A program made the position numbers and the translations under genes. This document shows positions 56,024 through 64,000 of a stretch of 64,000 nt of DNA, in pieces. Positions within the stretch are counted from its first letter, which is position 1; each line of letters starts with the position of its first letter. The notes beneath the pieces are model-generated. The model had not been told where the DNA came from. It did not search any database and saw only the letters and a list, made by a program, of their open reading frames with translations. Source of the DNA: JBMYYR01 sp965243605. GTDB lineage: Bacteria; Bacteroidota; Bacteroidia; Flavobacteriales; CAJXXR01. The stretch spans positions 1 through 64,000 of the forward strand of contig CBDEVQ010000117.1 in NCBI GenBank assembly GCA_965243605.1. The letters are read 5' to 3'.

Positions 56024-57220
56024 TTAAGATTTCAAATTTGAGGTTCTTATGATTTGACTTGCAATTGTTTTTCCAAAAGCAAAACATGCCGAAAGTAGGT
56101 ATCCTCCAGTTGGAGCATCCCAATCTAGCATTTCACCGTTTATAAACCAATGGGGTTGTTTATGAAGATTCAAATATGAGTTAACTTCATTTAATGATAC
56201 TCCACCAATGGTAGAAATTGCTTTATCTAATTCTTCGTACCCTGTAATTACAATTGGAAAATTCTTAATCAGTTCCGAAGGGTGACTATTTGAATTTAGG
56301 CTTTTAAATAAGCTCGGGTAAATATTTGCAATTTTTAAATGCTTTATATTTTTAGACAGAGAAAATTTAGAATTCCATTTTTGTTCTAATTCCAATTGAC
56401 TCCATTGAGGTTTAAAATCTATATAAACCCTAACGTTTCCTTTTTTTAAGGCTTCTCTAATGTGATGGTTTAGATGATAAATTGGACTTCCTTCTAATTG
56501 ATGATCACCAATCCTTATTTCACCTGTAAATTGTAAACCTTCATATTTAAGAACAATGTTTTTAATAAACGTTCCATTCCATTTATTAAAAATATAATCA
56601 TCTAATTCGCACTTTACTCCAGAATTTGATGGTTGAAACGAATTTACTTCTACCCCATGGTTACGAAAAGGTATGACCCAATTTGCATTAGAACCTGTTT
56701 CCCTCCAAGAGTTACCTCCAAATCCAAATACAGAAATATGGGAAGTCACCTCAATATGTGTCTTTGTTTTAATATTATAAACGTGGTGTTTATTTTGATC
56801 TCCAGACAACCATTGATGATGTGTAAAAATTTGAAGCCCTTTATCTTTTAGATGTGATAACCAAATTTTCAGAAATTGTACAGCAGATATCTCTGGAAAC
56901 ACTTTCCCCGCAGATCCTACATATGTTGATATACCAAGATTTTTGTCGAAATAATCTCTTTGCTGTTGTGGAGTAAACAATTTAAGCGCAATCGATATAA
57001 ACTCAGAATCTCTGTAATATTGGTTCACAAAACGATCAAATGTAAAATCCATTGAGAGATTTAATCCGCTTTTACCTGCTAGTAAAAACTTTTTACCAAT
57101 CTGAGAATTTTGCTCAAATAAAGCAACTCGTAATCCACTATCCATTAAGCATGACGCCGTCATTAAATTCGCTGGACCACCTCCAAAAAGAATAACATCA
57201 TACTCCAACATAGGGTTCAT
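56024..57220 (-). CDS. FAD-dependent flavoprotein, HI0933 / TIGR03862 family
   Basis: 398 residues. The N-terminal dinucleotide-binding motif is VILFGGGPANLMTASCLM, followed by the family mark GKKFLLAGKSGLNLSMDF. The C-terminal FAD-binding region reads MLDWDAPTGGYLLSACFAFG, the typical end. The HI0933-like enzymes act as NAD(P)/FAD oxidoreductases of unknown substrate; TIGR03862 members are found widely. The start directly abuts the O-methyltransferase stop, so the pair is co-transcribed. Confidence 0.88.
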   Translation of the reverse strand: MNPMLEYDVILFGGGPANLMTASCLMDSGLRVALFEQNSQIGKKFLLAGKSGLNLSMDFTFDRFVNQYYRDSEFISIALKLFTPQQQRDYFDKNLGISTYVGSAGKVFPEISAVQFLKIWLSHLKDKGLQIFTHHQWLSGDQNKHHVYNIKTKTHIEVTSHISVFGFGGNSWRETGSNANWVIPFRNHGVEVNSFQPSNSGVKCELDDYIFNKWNGTFIKNIVLKYEGLQFTGEIRIGDHQLEGSPIYHLNHHIREALKKGNVRVYIDFKPQWSQLELEQKWNSKFSLSKNIKHLKIANIYPSLFKSLNSNSHPSELIKNFPIVITGYEELDKAISTIGGVSLNEVNSYLNLHKQPHWFINGEMLDWDAPTGGYLLSACFAFGKTIASQIIRTSNLKS

Positions 57221-57853
57221 TTAGTTTTTCTGCAAAATATAAACACCATCTCTTAAGGGCATTAAAAATGAAGTGAACCTAGTATCCTTTTGAATATTAG
57301 CATTGAAATTACGAATAGATTCAGTCTTTTCATCTTTTGCCATATCATCAAATATCTTACCATGCCATAACACATTATCAACCAAAATAACCCCGTGTTT
57401 ACTTAATTTAGGATAAACCAAATCAACATATTCTTGATACCTCTCTTTATCCGCATCAATAAATATTAAATCATAAGTTCGATCCAAGCTTGGGATAACA
57501 TTCATAGCATCCCCATGGTATAAGTTAATTTGATGATCAAATCCTGCCTCAGAAATATATTCTCCAGCCATTTCAAGCGTTTCTTCGTTTACATCTATTG
57601 AATCAATATGCCCATCTAAATCTAAACTTTCCGCAAAACATAGTGTTGAATACCCTGTAAATGTCCCTATTTCTAATATAGAGTTCGCTCTAATTAATTT
57701 CGAGAACATAGACAAAAATCGCCCTTGAACCGGTCCTGAGAGCATATTAGCTCCAATAACTTTTATATGTGTATCGCGTCGAAGATTTTGTAAAATTTGA
57801 GGTTCCTCAGCTACATTCTTCTCTAAATAGTCAAGTAATATTGTAGAAAACAT
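57221..57853 (-). CDS. Class I SAM-dependent O-methyltransferase
   Basis: 210 residues, the size of caffeoyl-CoA/catechol-type enzymes. The SAM motif is ILEIGTFTGYSTLCFAE, metal- and substrate-binding is at IFIDADKERYQEYVD, and ILVDNVLWHG matches the DNxLW loop. Members methylate catechol-like hydroxyl groups or have a tRNA role (TrmR-like in some firmicutes). Here the gene sits between an M16 peptidase (3 bp) and a flavoprotein. The substrate is unknown. Confidence 0.9.
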   Translation of the reverse strand: MFSTILLDYLEKNVAEEPQILQNLRRDTHIKVIGANMLSGPVQGRFLSMFSKLIRANSILEIGTFTGYSTLCFAESLDLDGHIDSIDVNEETLEMAGEYISEAGFDHQINLYHGDAMNVIPSLDRTYDLIFIDADKERYQEYVDLVYPKLSKHGVILVDNVLWHGKIFDDMAKDEKTESIRNFNANIQKDTRFTSFLMPLRDGVYILQKN

Positions 57854-57856
57854 ATT

Positions 57857-59083
57857 TTAATTGGTGAATTCTAAGATTGAAAATTGTTGTTTATTGAAGA
57901 TTTCTTGAGCTACAACTTGTAAATCTTCTGCTGTAATTCCTTCTATCTTATCTCTGACCTGTCCTACGGTATCCACTTCGTCATGAACAGATAAACTTTT
58001 AGCCATAGACAACATTAAACTGCAATTGTTTTCTTGAGAAATATAAAATTGCCCCAATAATTGACGTTTTGCTTTGTTCAATTGTCTTTCTGTAAGCATT
58101 GTATTTACAAAGCGATCACATTCTTTGTAAATTAAATTTTTAACTTTAGACAAGTGTCTTTTATCTGTTCCGAAATAGATTGAAAATATCCCTGTATCAG
58201 AATACAAGTGGTAATTAGATTCTATACTATAGGTATATCCGTATTTTTCTCTAATTCCTAAATTCAGTCTTGAATTTAATCCAGGACCACCTAAAATATT
58301 ATTTAATAATATAAGCGCCCTAGCCTTTTTTTCTTTCGCTCCATATGCTCTTGTACCAATTAAGCAATGGCTTTGGTGTTGAGCTATATTTTTACTAATT
58401 AACTTAGGTGTATAATCTGTTAAACGCTGTACTTCTTTAATTTTAACATCTTGTTTAGGAATCTGGCCAAAATATTCTTCAACCATTTTAAACAACTTCA
58501 CTTCAGAAATATTACCAACTGAAGATATTACCATTTTATCTGGTGAATAATTATTCTTTAAGAAAGTCATAACATCTTCCCTTGTAAACTTAGTAATACT
58601 CTCCTCATTTCCTAAGATATTAACTCCAAGTGATGTTTTATCAAATATCAACTCGTCAAAATCATCAAAAATTTGCTCCGACGGAGAATCTTTATAAGAA
58701 TTTATTTCATCAACAATTACTTCCTTTTCTTTTTCTAACTCTTTAGAAGGAAAAGTGGATGAATTAACAATATCTGCTATTAATTCAACTGCTCTTTTAA
58801 AATCTGATTTTAAAAATGAAGAATAAATATATGTTTCTTCTTTTGTTGTATATGCATTTAACTCACCTCCAACATCTTCCATTCGAGACAGAATATGGTG
58901 CATCTTGCGTTTTTCTGTTCCCTTAAAGAGAATGTGTTCAATAAAATGAGCCATCCCAAATTCATGTTCCTTTTCATCTCTACTTCCCACATTGATCATC
59001 CAACCGAAATGAGCTACCTCACTTTTTACTCGTTTATGAATGATACGGATCCCGTTATCTAGTGTATGCGTGTAAAATTCCAT
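57857..59083 (-). CDS. M16-family zinc peptidase (pitrilysin/MPP-like)
   Basis: 408 residues with the inverted zinc motif HFIEH (MAHFIEHILFKGT) and the downstream second-ligand region ELEKEKEVIVDEINSY containing the Glu 76 residues later, the usual spacing. The C-terminal partner domain is complete (PGLNSRLNLGIREKYGYTY). It resembles the processing-peptidase-like single-chain proteases of Bacteroidota. It heads the three-gene unit with the O-methyltransferase and flavoprotein. Cellular substrate unknown. Confidence 0.92.
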   Translation of the reverse strand: MEFYTHTLDNGIRIIHKRVKSEVAHFGWMINVGSRDEKEHEFGMAHFIEHILFKGTEKRKMHHILSRMEDVGGELNAYTTKEETYIYSSFLKSDFKRAVELIADIVNSSTFPSKELEKEKEVIVDEINSYKDSPSEQIFDDFDELIFDKTSLGVNILGNEESITKFTREDVMTFLKNNYSPDKMVISSVGNISEVKLFKMVEEYFGQIPKQDVKIKEVQRLTDYTPKLISKNIAQHQSHCLIGTRAYGAKEKKARALILLNNILGGPGLNSRLNLGIREKYGYTYSIESNYHLYSDTGIFSIYFGTDKRHLSKVKNLIYKECDRFVNTMLTERQLNKAKRQLLGQFYISQENNCSLMLSMAKSLSVHDEVDTVGQVRDKIEGITAEDLQVVAQEIFNKQQFSILEFTN

Positions 59084-59412
59084 TTGGCAAAAGTAAAGTA
59101 AATAGAGGAATTAAATACACTTTACATTCTTATTAATTTTAGGCTTATTTAATGCGAAATATTATCGCAATAATCCTATAAAAACTAACGGTAGTACTAC
59201 GGGTGAAAACACTATTATAAATATCATAAAACACCTATATTAATCACCTCAACATGGTAATCACAACCCATGAAGTAGATATTTAAACAACTGAATATCA
59301 ATACACTTAAAACAAACATCAAATGTAAAATTAATATTAAATGAATTACTTTTAACAAAAGTAAAAGGTAGTTTCCTATAATAATTTTACTTTTTTGACT
59401 ACATTTATAGCG
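59084..59412. other. Non-coding gap; small palindrome at 59153-59169
   Basis: No convincing gene. TGCGA-AATATTA-TCGCA (59153-59169) is a perfect 5-base-arm inverted repeat about 70 bp upstream of the M16 start and might be an operator. A 65-codon leftward frame (59421-59224) is Leu/Ile-rich and overlaps no conserved feature, so I do not call it. Confidence 0.35.
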
Positions 59413-59448
59413 TAACAACAAATGTTAATGCACATACATATGTTGTTA
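59413..59448 (+). promoter_or_regulatory. Stem-loop upstream of the 105-residue gene
   Basis: The arms TAACAACAAATG and CATATGTTGTTA (one mismatch) enclose a 12-base loop, 53 bp before the ATG at 59502. It may be an operator or a leader structure; there is no T-run, so it is not a terminator. Confidence 0.35.
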
Positions 59449-59501
59449 CTTCCCCCAATTATCAAGCTCTGATATTTTAGAATCTTAAATAATTTTAAAT
59501 T

Positions 59502-59819
59502 ATGGAAAGCTTAGTAAAAAAAACAGTCACTTTCTTTAAAAAGGATCAGATTTATGATTTTTTTGAAGAAATATTAGAAAAAACAGATGCATTAACCTAT
59601 CAACAAGTGATTATTCAACGTGCTTTTATAAATGGTCTAGAATCATTAAGCAATTTAGAACTCGATCAAGTTAAATTATATTTAAAGTTTTATTCATTAA
59701 ATAATTCTTGCCCGATATGTAAAAATGAAAATATCATGTTGCTATCAGATTTTATATATGTCTCTGATTTCGGAATGTGTCCTGCATGTGACCATGATAG
59801 TGATTTTTTAATTGTATAA
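59502..59819 (+). CDS. Small hypothetical protein with a zinc-ribbon-like C-terminus
   Basis: 105 residues. The first ~65 are helical (KKTVTFFKKDQIYDFFEEIL), and the C-terminal part has two Cys pairs, CPICKNEN and CPACDHD, about 22 residues apart, as in a metal-binding ribbon. No family is recognised. It is an isolated gene in front of panB, with a stem-loop upstream. It could bind a nucleic acid or a partner protein through the ribbon, which is inference. Confidence 0.7.
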   Translation: MESLVKKTVTFFKKDQIYDFFEEILEKTDALTYQQVIIQRAFINGLESLSNLELDQVKLYLKFYSLNNSCPICKNENIMLLSDFIYVSDFGMCPACDHDSDFLIV

Positions 59820-59921
59820 TGAATGATGCCATAAAACTCAGTATTACTATACATATTTAAACATTTATAAATATTGTATTAAAACAACAATCAACTAACT
59901 TTTAACTAATCTATTTTTTTA

Positions 59922-59929
59922 TAGCTTTG
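59922..59929 (+). promoter_or_regulatory. -7 promoter element (TAGCTTTG) before panB
   Basis: TAGCTTTG matches TAnnTTTG and lies 30 bp before the panB ATG. Confidence 0.5.
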
Positions 59930-59959
59930 TTGTCCGCTTTATCATTAAATACATGAAGT

Positions 59960-60778
59960 ATGTCTACAGCAAAGAAAGAATTTAAGAAAGTAACTACCAA
60001 TGTCGTTCAGGCAATGAAGCAACAAGGAGAAAAAATCTCTATGTTAACAGCCTACGATTATACAATGGCTAAAATTATTGATAATGCCCATATTGATGTC
60101 ATTTTAGTTGGAGATTCAGCATCTAACGTTATGGCTGGTCATGAAACAACATTACCAATTACATTGGATCAAATGATTTATCATGCATCTAGTGTTGTTA
60201 GAGCTGTGGATAGAGCTTTAGTTGTAGTCGATTTACCATTTGGATCTTACCAAGGAAACTCTAAAGAAGCTCTTAACTCTGCCATTAGAATAATGAAAGA
60301 ATCTGGTGCACATGCCGTAAAACTTGAAGGAGGATCTGAAATTGGAGAATCTATTTCTAGAATTATCTCGGCTGGAATTCCAGTCATGGGACATTTAGGG
60401 CTTACACCACAATCTATTTATAAATTTGGAACCTACACGGTAAGAGCTAAAGAAGAAGAAGAAGCCAAAAAATTAATGGAAGACGCTAAATTATTAGAAG
60501 AATTAGGATGTTTTTCTGTTGTTTTTGAAAAAATTCCATCTCAATTAGCTACTGATGTTACAAAAGTATTAAACATTCCTACAATTGGAATTGGTGCAGG
60601 AAATGGTGTAGATGGTCAAGTATTAGTAACCCATGATTTAATGGGAATGACTCATGAATTCAATCCTAGATTTTTACGTCGATACCTTAATTTATTTGAA
60701 GATATGACGACTGCTGTTCAAAATTATATTGTGGATGTTAAATCTAAAGATTTCCCGAACGAAAAAGAACAATACTAA
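59960..60778 (+). CDS. panB: 3-methyl-2-oxobutanoate hydroxymethyltransferase
   Basis: 272 residues of TIM-barrel type. The N-terminal metal/substrate site is LTAYDYTMAKIIDNA, followed by VGDSASNVMAGHETT, the VVVDLPFGSYQG loop, VKLEGGSEIG, MGHLGLTPQS and the GIGAGNGVDGQVLVTHDLMG end. The enzyme makes ketopantoate for pantothenate, the precursor consumed by the CoaBC enzyme of this window. It has its own promoter and a strong terminator. Confidence 0.97.
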   Translation: MSTAKKEFKKVTTNVVQAMKQQGEKISMLTAYDYTMAKIIDNAHIDVILVGDSASNVMAGHETTLPITLDQMIYHASSVVRAVDRALVVVDLPFGSYQGNSKEALNSAIRIMKESGAHAVKLEGGSEIGESISRIISAGIPVMGHLGLTPQSIYKFGTYTVRAKEEEEAKKLMEDAKLLEELGCFSVVFEKIPSQLATDVTKVLNIPTIGIGAGNGVDGQVLVTHDLMGMTHEFNPRFLRRYLNLFEDMTTAVQNYIVDVKSKDFPNEKEQY

Positions 60779-60833
60779 ACATTTTTTCAAATAAATAAGA
60801 CAACCTCTACAGGAAGTTAACCTCTTAATAATG

Positions 60834-60882
60834 AAACAAGTATTAATTATAAATCAAATTTATAATTAATACTTGTTTTTTT
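60834..60882 (+). terminator. Intrinsic terminator after panB
   Basis: A perfect 21-base stem (60834-60854 with 60858-60878), loop CAA, is followed by a run of T to 60882. It also overlaps the -33 region of the next promoter. Confidence 0.93.
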
Positions 60883-60902
60883 TGTTGATTAGAGTACTTT
60901 TG
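60873..60902 (+). promoter_or_regulatory. Full -33/-7 promoter of marC
   Basis: TTG (60873-60875), a 19-base spacer and TACTTTTG (60895-60902) match the Bacteroidota sigma-A consensus TTG-N19-TAnnTTTG, 23 bp before the marC ATG. The -33 lies inside the panB terminator. Confidence 0.65.
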
Positions 60903-60925
60903 CCAAAATTTTAAAGACTAAAGTC

Positions 60926-61504
60926 ATGAGTGTAGATTTTTCACAAGTAATCACAATATCTTTAACCTTATTTGCGGTTATCGATATACTTGGATCAGTT
61001 CCTATCATTATTGATCTAAGAAAAAAATTAGGCCATATACAATCTGAGAAAGCAACACTAGTATCTGGTGTTATTATGATTGCTTTTCTTTTTTTAGGAG
61101 AACGCCTTTTAAATTTAATCCATTTGGATATCCCATCTTTTGCTATTGCAGGGGCCATTGTTATGTTCCTACTCGCCTTAGAAATGATTTTAAATATTGA
61201 GATATTTAAATCTGATGGAGAAGATGCCGCTGGAGAAATTGTACCAATAGCATTTCCGCTTATTGCTGGATCTGGAACTTTAACAACAATAATTTCTATT
61301 CGTGCAGAATTTGATATTATTAATGTTATTTTGGGTATTCTTATTAATTTAGCTTTTGTTTATGTAGTTTTGAAAACTACGTCTAAAATTGAACGATTTT
61401 TAGGACAAGGAGGTATTAATGTAATGCGTAGAATATTTGGAATAATTCTTTTAGCGATATCCGTTAAATTATTTCTAGGAAATCTACATATGGTAAATGC
61501 GTAA
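60926..61504 (+). CDS. MarC-family integral membrane protein
   Basis: 192 residues with six predicted membrane helices. The family signature appears in LFAVIDILGSVPIIIDLRKK (helix 1) and in PIAFPLIAGSGTLTTIISI near residue 110. MarC/NAAT proteins are small transporters of uncertain substrate, once linked to antibiotic resistance but with no proven role. It overlaps the porin start by eight bases, so the two are translated from one message. Confidence 0.9.
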   Translation: MSVDFSQVITISLTLFAVIDILGSVPIIIDLRKKLGHIQSEKATLVSGVIMIAFLFLGERLLNLIHLDIPSFAIAGAIVMFLLALEMILNIEIFKSDGEDAAGEIVPIAFPLIAGSGTLTTIISIRAEFDIINVILGILINLAFVYVVLKTTSKIERFLGQGGINVMRRIFGIILLAISVKLFLGNLHMVNA

Positions 61505-63283
61505 AGTGAATTTAAAACGATATATAACCACATTGATAGCCCTATTTTTAGGGCTATTTTTGTCTAATGCTCAATCTGTTTCAGATAGCTTAACTTTTAA
61601 ATTAGAACAAGATTCAACAGATATCAATGCGTTTGAAAACGCTGCTGTAAATCGTGATCTTTTTTGGAAACAAGAAGCCTTATCAAATGTTGGAGGCGCA
61701 GTTCAAAAGTTATCTTTAGAGATCCCAAATATATTTTCAGCGTTTAAAACGAGTGGATATGATACATACATAGCAAATAGAAAACCTTTTGTTTATAATC
61801 ATACCTACAAGTTCACACAATTGGATTATAAAACAACCATTGAAGATGGGCAATATATATCGGCATTACATACACAATCGTTTGAAAAGTTCTCTTTTGG
61901 TATCTTCTATCAAAAGTTATTATCTGAAGGTGATTTTAGCCGAGAAAGAAAAGATCATGTTAATTACAGAGTTTAGAATTAACTATCATCCTAAAGACAA
62001 AAAATACCACTCTTCATTTTCGTTAACTCATAATGTATCTAAAGTACAAGAAAACGGAGGTTTTCAATTAGATTCAATTTATACCAATCAAATTGTTTTA
62101 TCAGATAAGGTTGTTCCAATACAACTATCACAAGCATCAAATGAATTAAAAAACACAGAATACAATTGGATAAATGCTTATAAATTTACGGTTTTAGATA
62201 GTTTAAAAGTTGGTTTAATTGCTACATCATCATATAGAAAAGAGTCAGAGGTTTATTCAGATTCGGATCCAATGTATATTCCTAACATCACTGGGTTTAC
62301 AGATGATACGCCTTATTACCCTAGACTTTTATAACGATTCTACTGCAACGTTGGATAGTGTTGGATTTACAAATTTGAGTCAAGAAGTTTTATTAAGTAC
62401 TACATACAAAAGTTTTGAACTTAAGCCTTATGCCAAGGTAGATTATATGACTTATAATTTGGGGTTTGGAAAACAATCTGAAACCGCTTATAGACTTGGA
62501 GTATATGCCAATGGATTTAATAATAAATTCAAATCCCATTTGGCCATAAAAAAGAGAGGAGACTTGGCCTCTACTGGAATTGAATTTAATGGACATTTAG
62601 CACCTCTTAAATTTATTAGTTTCAATGTATACTATGATGAAAAAGCTCCTGATTTATTTCATCTAAAGTATGCAAGCAATCACTTTAGATGGGACAACTC
62701 TTTTAAAAGAGAAACTCATACACGCTTAGATGCCAATTTAAAGGTATTAAAGAACACTACCCTGAAAGCATTTTACCACAGGGTAGATGGATATATTTAC
62801 TTAAATGAAAATGCCATTGCTAGTCAAACCATTTCTGATCATAGTACACAAGGTCTTGAGCTTAATTCAATGATTAAGAAAGGTAAATTCACTTTTAGCA
62901 ATCAATTCCTAGTACAAAACACCACTGGAGAATATTTACAATTGCCAAGCTTTATTGGGCGTATTAAATTGGCCTATAAAAATAAGATGTTAGGAGAAGC
63001 TCTTGTGCAACCGGGTATCCAATTAAATTATTCGAGTGCATTTTACGCGCCTAAATATATGGCTCCATTATCTAGTTTTTATTACCAAAATACAGACAAA
63101 GTTGGTGGAGCAGTTCTATTGGATGTTTTTGTTAATGTTAAAGTTGCAAACTTTACATTCTACGGTGTTTTCAAAAACATACTTCAAAATCAAATGTTAA
63201 ATGAAAACTTTGCTAGTCCAAACTATGTCGGTCCAGTTCAGCGATTTAATTTTGGTTTACGTTGGAATTTTTATGATAAATAA
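61497..63283 (+). pseudogene. Outer-membrane 'putative porin' family gene with two frameshifts
   Basis: The frame starts MRKVNLKRYITTLIALFLGL with a signal peptide ending SNAQ, and stops early at 61976 after HVNYRV. A second frame continues as RINYHPKDKKYHSSFSLTHN and stops at 62334. A third continues with DFYNDSTATLDSVGF to the stop at 63283. Removing one T from 61972-61974 and one C from 62319-62321 restores a continuous 594-residue protein, the size expected for the Bacteroidota putative-porin beta barrel (PF14121-like, with the KPFVYNHTYKFTQLDYKTT and ALHTQSFEKF blocks). The C-terminus (FGLRWNFYDK) is intact. Whether it is truly inactive or mis-sequenced cannot be decided here. Confidence 0.75.
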
Positions 63284-63294
63284 AGGGAACTTAA

Positions 63295-63738
63295 TTAGTC
63301 TTTAGAACTTGGGTTAAATAGATATTTTAAGACAATAATATAAAAGGCGAAAATTGAAGTTGTTAACGTACCAATAGTCATTAAAAATTCAGATTCCGTC
63401 AGTTCAAAAAGGGTAAACTTGGTATATCCTCTTAATCCAATTATTGCAATTATTACGATAAACCAAATTTTTGTAAAGCTAAATGCCTTTATGGCATGTT
63501 CACTTTTAAGAACACTATCTTTTGCTAAATCTTTACGCTTTTGATTTGCATCTTTTCTCTCAGAAACAAACTTTTGATATTGTAACCAGTCATTTAAGTT
63601 ACCTAAATGCCCTTTAAACAATTCATTCTCTTCTCTCTCTTTTAACTCCTTAACTTCTGTAATTTTCTTTTCTTTATCTTTTAAAATAGAAGATTGTAAC
63701 TTATTCAATAAAGATTCAGCTTTTGATTCTTGTGGCAT
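63295..63738 (-). CDS. Small membrane protein, possible toxin partner of a Panacea protein
   Basis: 147 residues. The first ~80 are charged and helical (KDKEKKITEVKELKEREENE), probably a coiled coil. Two membrane helices follow (~88-107, FSFTKIWFIVIIAIIGL, and ~117-140, FLMTIGTLTTSIFAFYIIVL), ending in KYLFNPSSKD. The start overlaps the stop of the Panacea-type gene (TAATG), so the two are translationally coupled. Panacea antitoxins are known to pair with many toxin types, including short membrane-acting proteins, which would fit this shape. No known toxin family is recognised by sequence, so the toxin role is inference. Confidence 0.6.
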   Translation of the reverse strand: MPQESKAESLLNKLQSSILKDKEKKITEVKELKEREENELFKGHLGNLNDWLQYQKFVSERKDANQKRKDLAKDSVLKSEHAIKAFSFTKIWFIVIIAIIGLRGYTKFTLFELTESEFLMTIGTLTTSIFAFYIIVLKYLFNPSSKD

Positions 63739-64000
63739 TAGTTAATAATTTTAGAGTAATAGTCCTTAATTAAATCATTAGAAATAACGGTATTTAATAC
63801 ATTATCAGAAAACACATTATACCAAGGGGAACCTTCTTCATGTGTCTTATCAGACAACTGTCGTCCTGTATATTCTTTATAATTATTCCAGATAACTTTT
63901 AAAAAATCCTCTTCAAATTCTTTTAATTTTTTACTTGTATGTAAATCTATAATCTCAATATCAACAGGTTTTTTATTATAGACTTTTATCATTTCGTATA
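63738..64000 (-). CDS. Panacea (DUF4065/SocA-like) antitoxin, C-terminal part (partial)
   Basis: The open frame continues to the window edge: an internal ATG lies at 63992, but the codons before it (TAC GAA) are open and the protein resembles the middle of a Panacea domain from there (YEMIKVYNKKPVDI). The C-terminal core has YKEYTGRQLSDKTHEEGSPW, the diagnostic L(S)xxTHxE.PW block, and NDLIKDYYSKIIN at the end. The N-terminal half lies beyond the window. The domain neutralises toxins in PanAT-type toxin-antitoxin modules and also occurs in SocA and phage GepA proteins. It is coupled to the membrane-protein gene downstream by a one-base overlap. Confidence 0.65.
   Translation of the reverse strand, partial: YEMIKVYNKKPVDIEIIDLHTSKKLKEFEEDFLKVIWNNYKEYTGRQLSDKTHEEGSPWYNVFSDNVLNTVISNDLIKDYYSKIIN

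Noticed and set aside
59224..59421. A 65-codon leftward open frame rich in Leu and Ile.
   Set aside because: No conserved motif or coupling to a neighbour, and it lies in a very AT-rich intergenic stretch where such frames arise by chance.
1..64000. tRNA, rRNA or riboswitch genes.
   Set aside because: No cloverleaf, rRNA segment or known aptamer core was recognised by eye; only RNase P RNA stood out. A covariance-model scan would be needed to be sure.

Overview
The window is AT-rich DNA from a Bacteroidota chromosome, most likely a marine or aquatic member of the Flavobacteriales. Four large secreted proteins carry C-terminal type IX secretion (T9SS) sorting tails. Promoters use the Bacteroidota -7 element TAnnTTTG. 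There are TonB-receptor, BamD, PorD-like and Bacteroidota-type RpoZ genes, and little Shine-Dalgarno sequence before starts. I would not name a genus; the Cys-rich 'GCTDP...DDGSC' repeats would fit Crocinitomicaceae or Cryomorphaceae-like lineages.

Layout. 1-10000: start of a TetR regulator, then a minus-strand operon that looks like iron/siderophore acquisition (DUF6607, TonB receptor, ankyrin protein, DUF2271, PepSY-flavoreductase, possibly a large lipoprotein), headed by a perfect-arm palindrome at 9969-9989. 10400-15400: two T9SS cargo proteins, a beta-propeller repeat protein and a GH16 glucanase fused to seven FG-GAP repeats. 15800-23200: a MacAB-like ABC export module (adaptor, ATPase, permease) divergent from a sigma-54-type response regulator and kinase, with two tandem 16-bp enhancer-like sites between them. 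23256-27239: a giant adhesin-like T9SS protein. 27600-34700: plus-strand housekeeping genes rbfA, LolC/E-like permease, prfB, arsC-like, then hemA-hemC-hemD-hemE. 34700-37700 (minus): O-antigen-polymerase-like protein, aroQ, two tiny membrane proteins and a YceI lipoprotein. 37872-43187: a 1771-residue reprolysin-like metalloprotease with 13 Cys-pair repeats. 43300-45100: Lrp regulator divergent from histidine decarboxylase. 45100-46700: a small accessory stretch with two orphan genes around a decayed transposase fragment. 46700-59100 (minus): mltG, RNase P RNA, sodium:solute symporter, recN (frameshifted), porD, coaBC, rpoZ, bamD, sterol-desaturase family protein, flavoprotein, O-methyltransferase and M16 peptidase. 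59500-63300 (plus): small Zn-ribbon-like protein, panB, marC and a porin with two frameshifts. 63295-64000 (minus): a probable Panacea-type toxin-antitoxin pair running off the window.

The points most worth a second look are the Panacea/membrane-protein pair at the right edge, the twin enhancer sites of the efflux module, the three single-base frameshifts (one in recN, two in the porin), the transposase relic, and the repeat architecture of the secreted enzymes. No tRNA, rRNA, CRISPR array or intact insertion sequence was seen.
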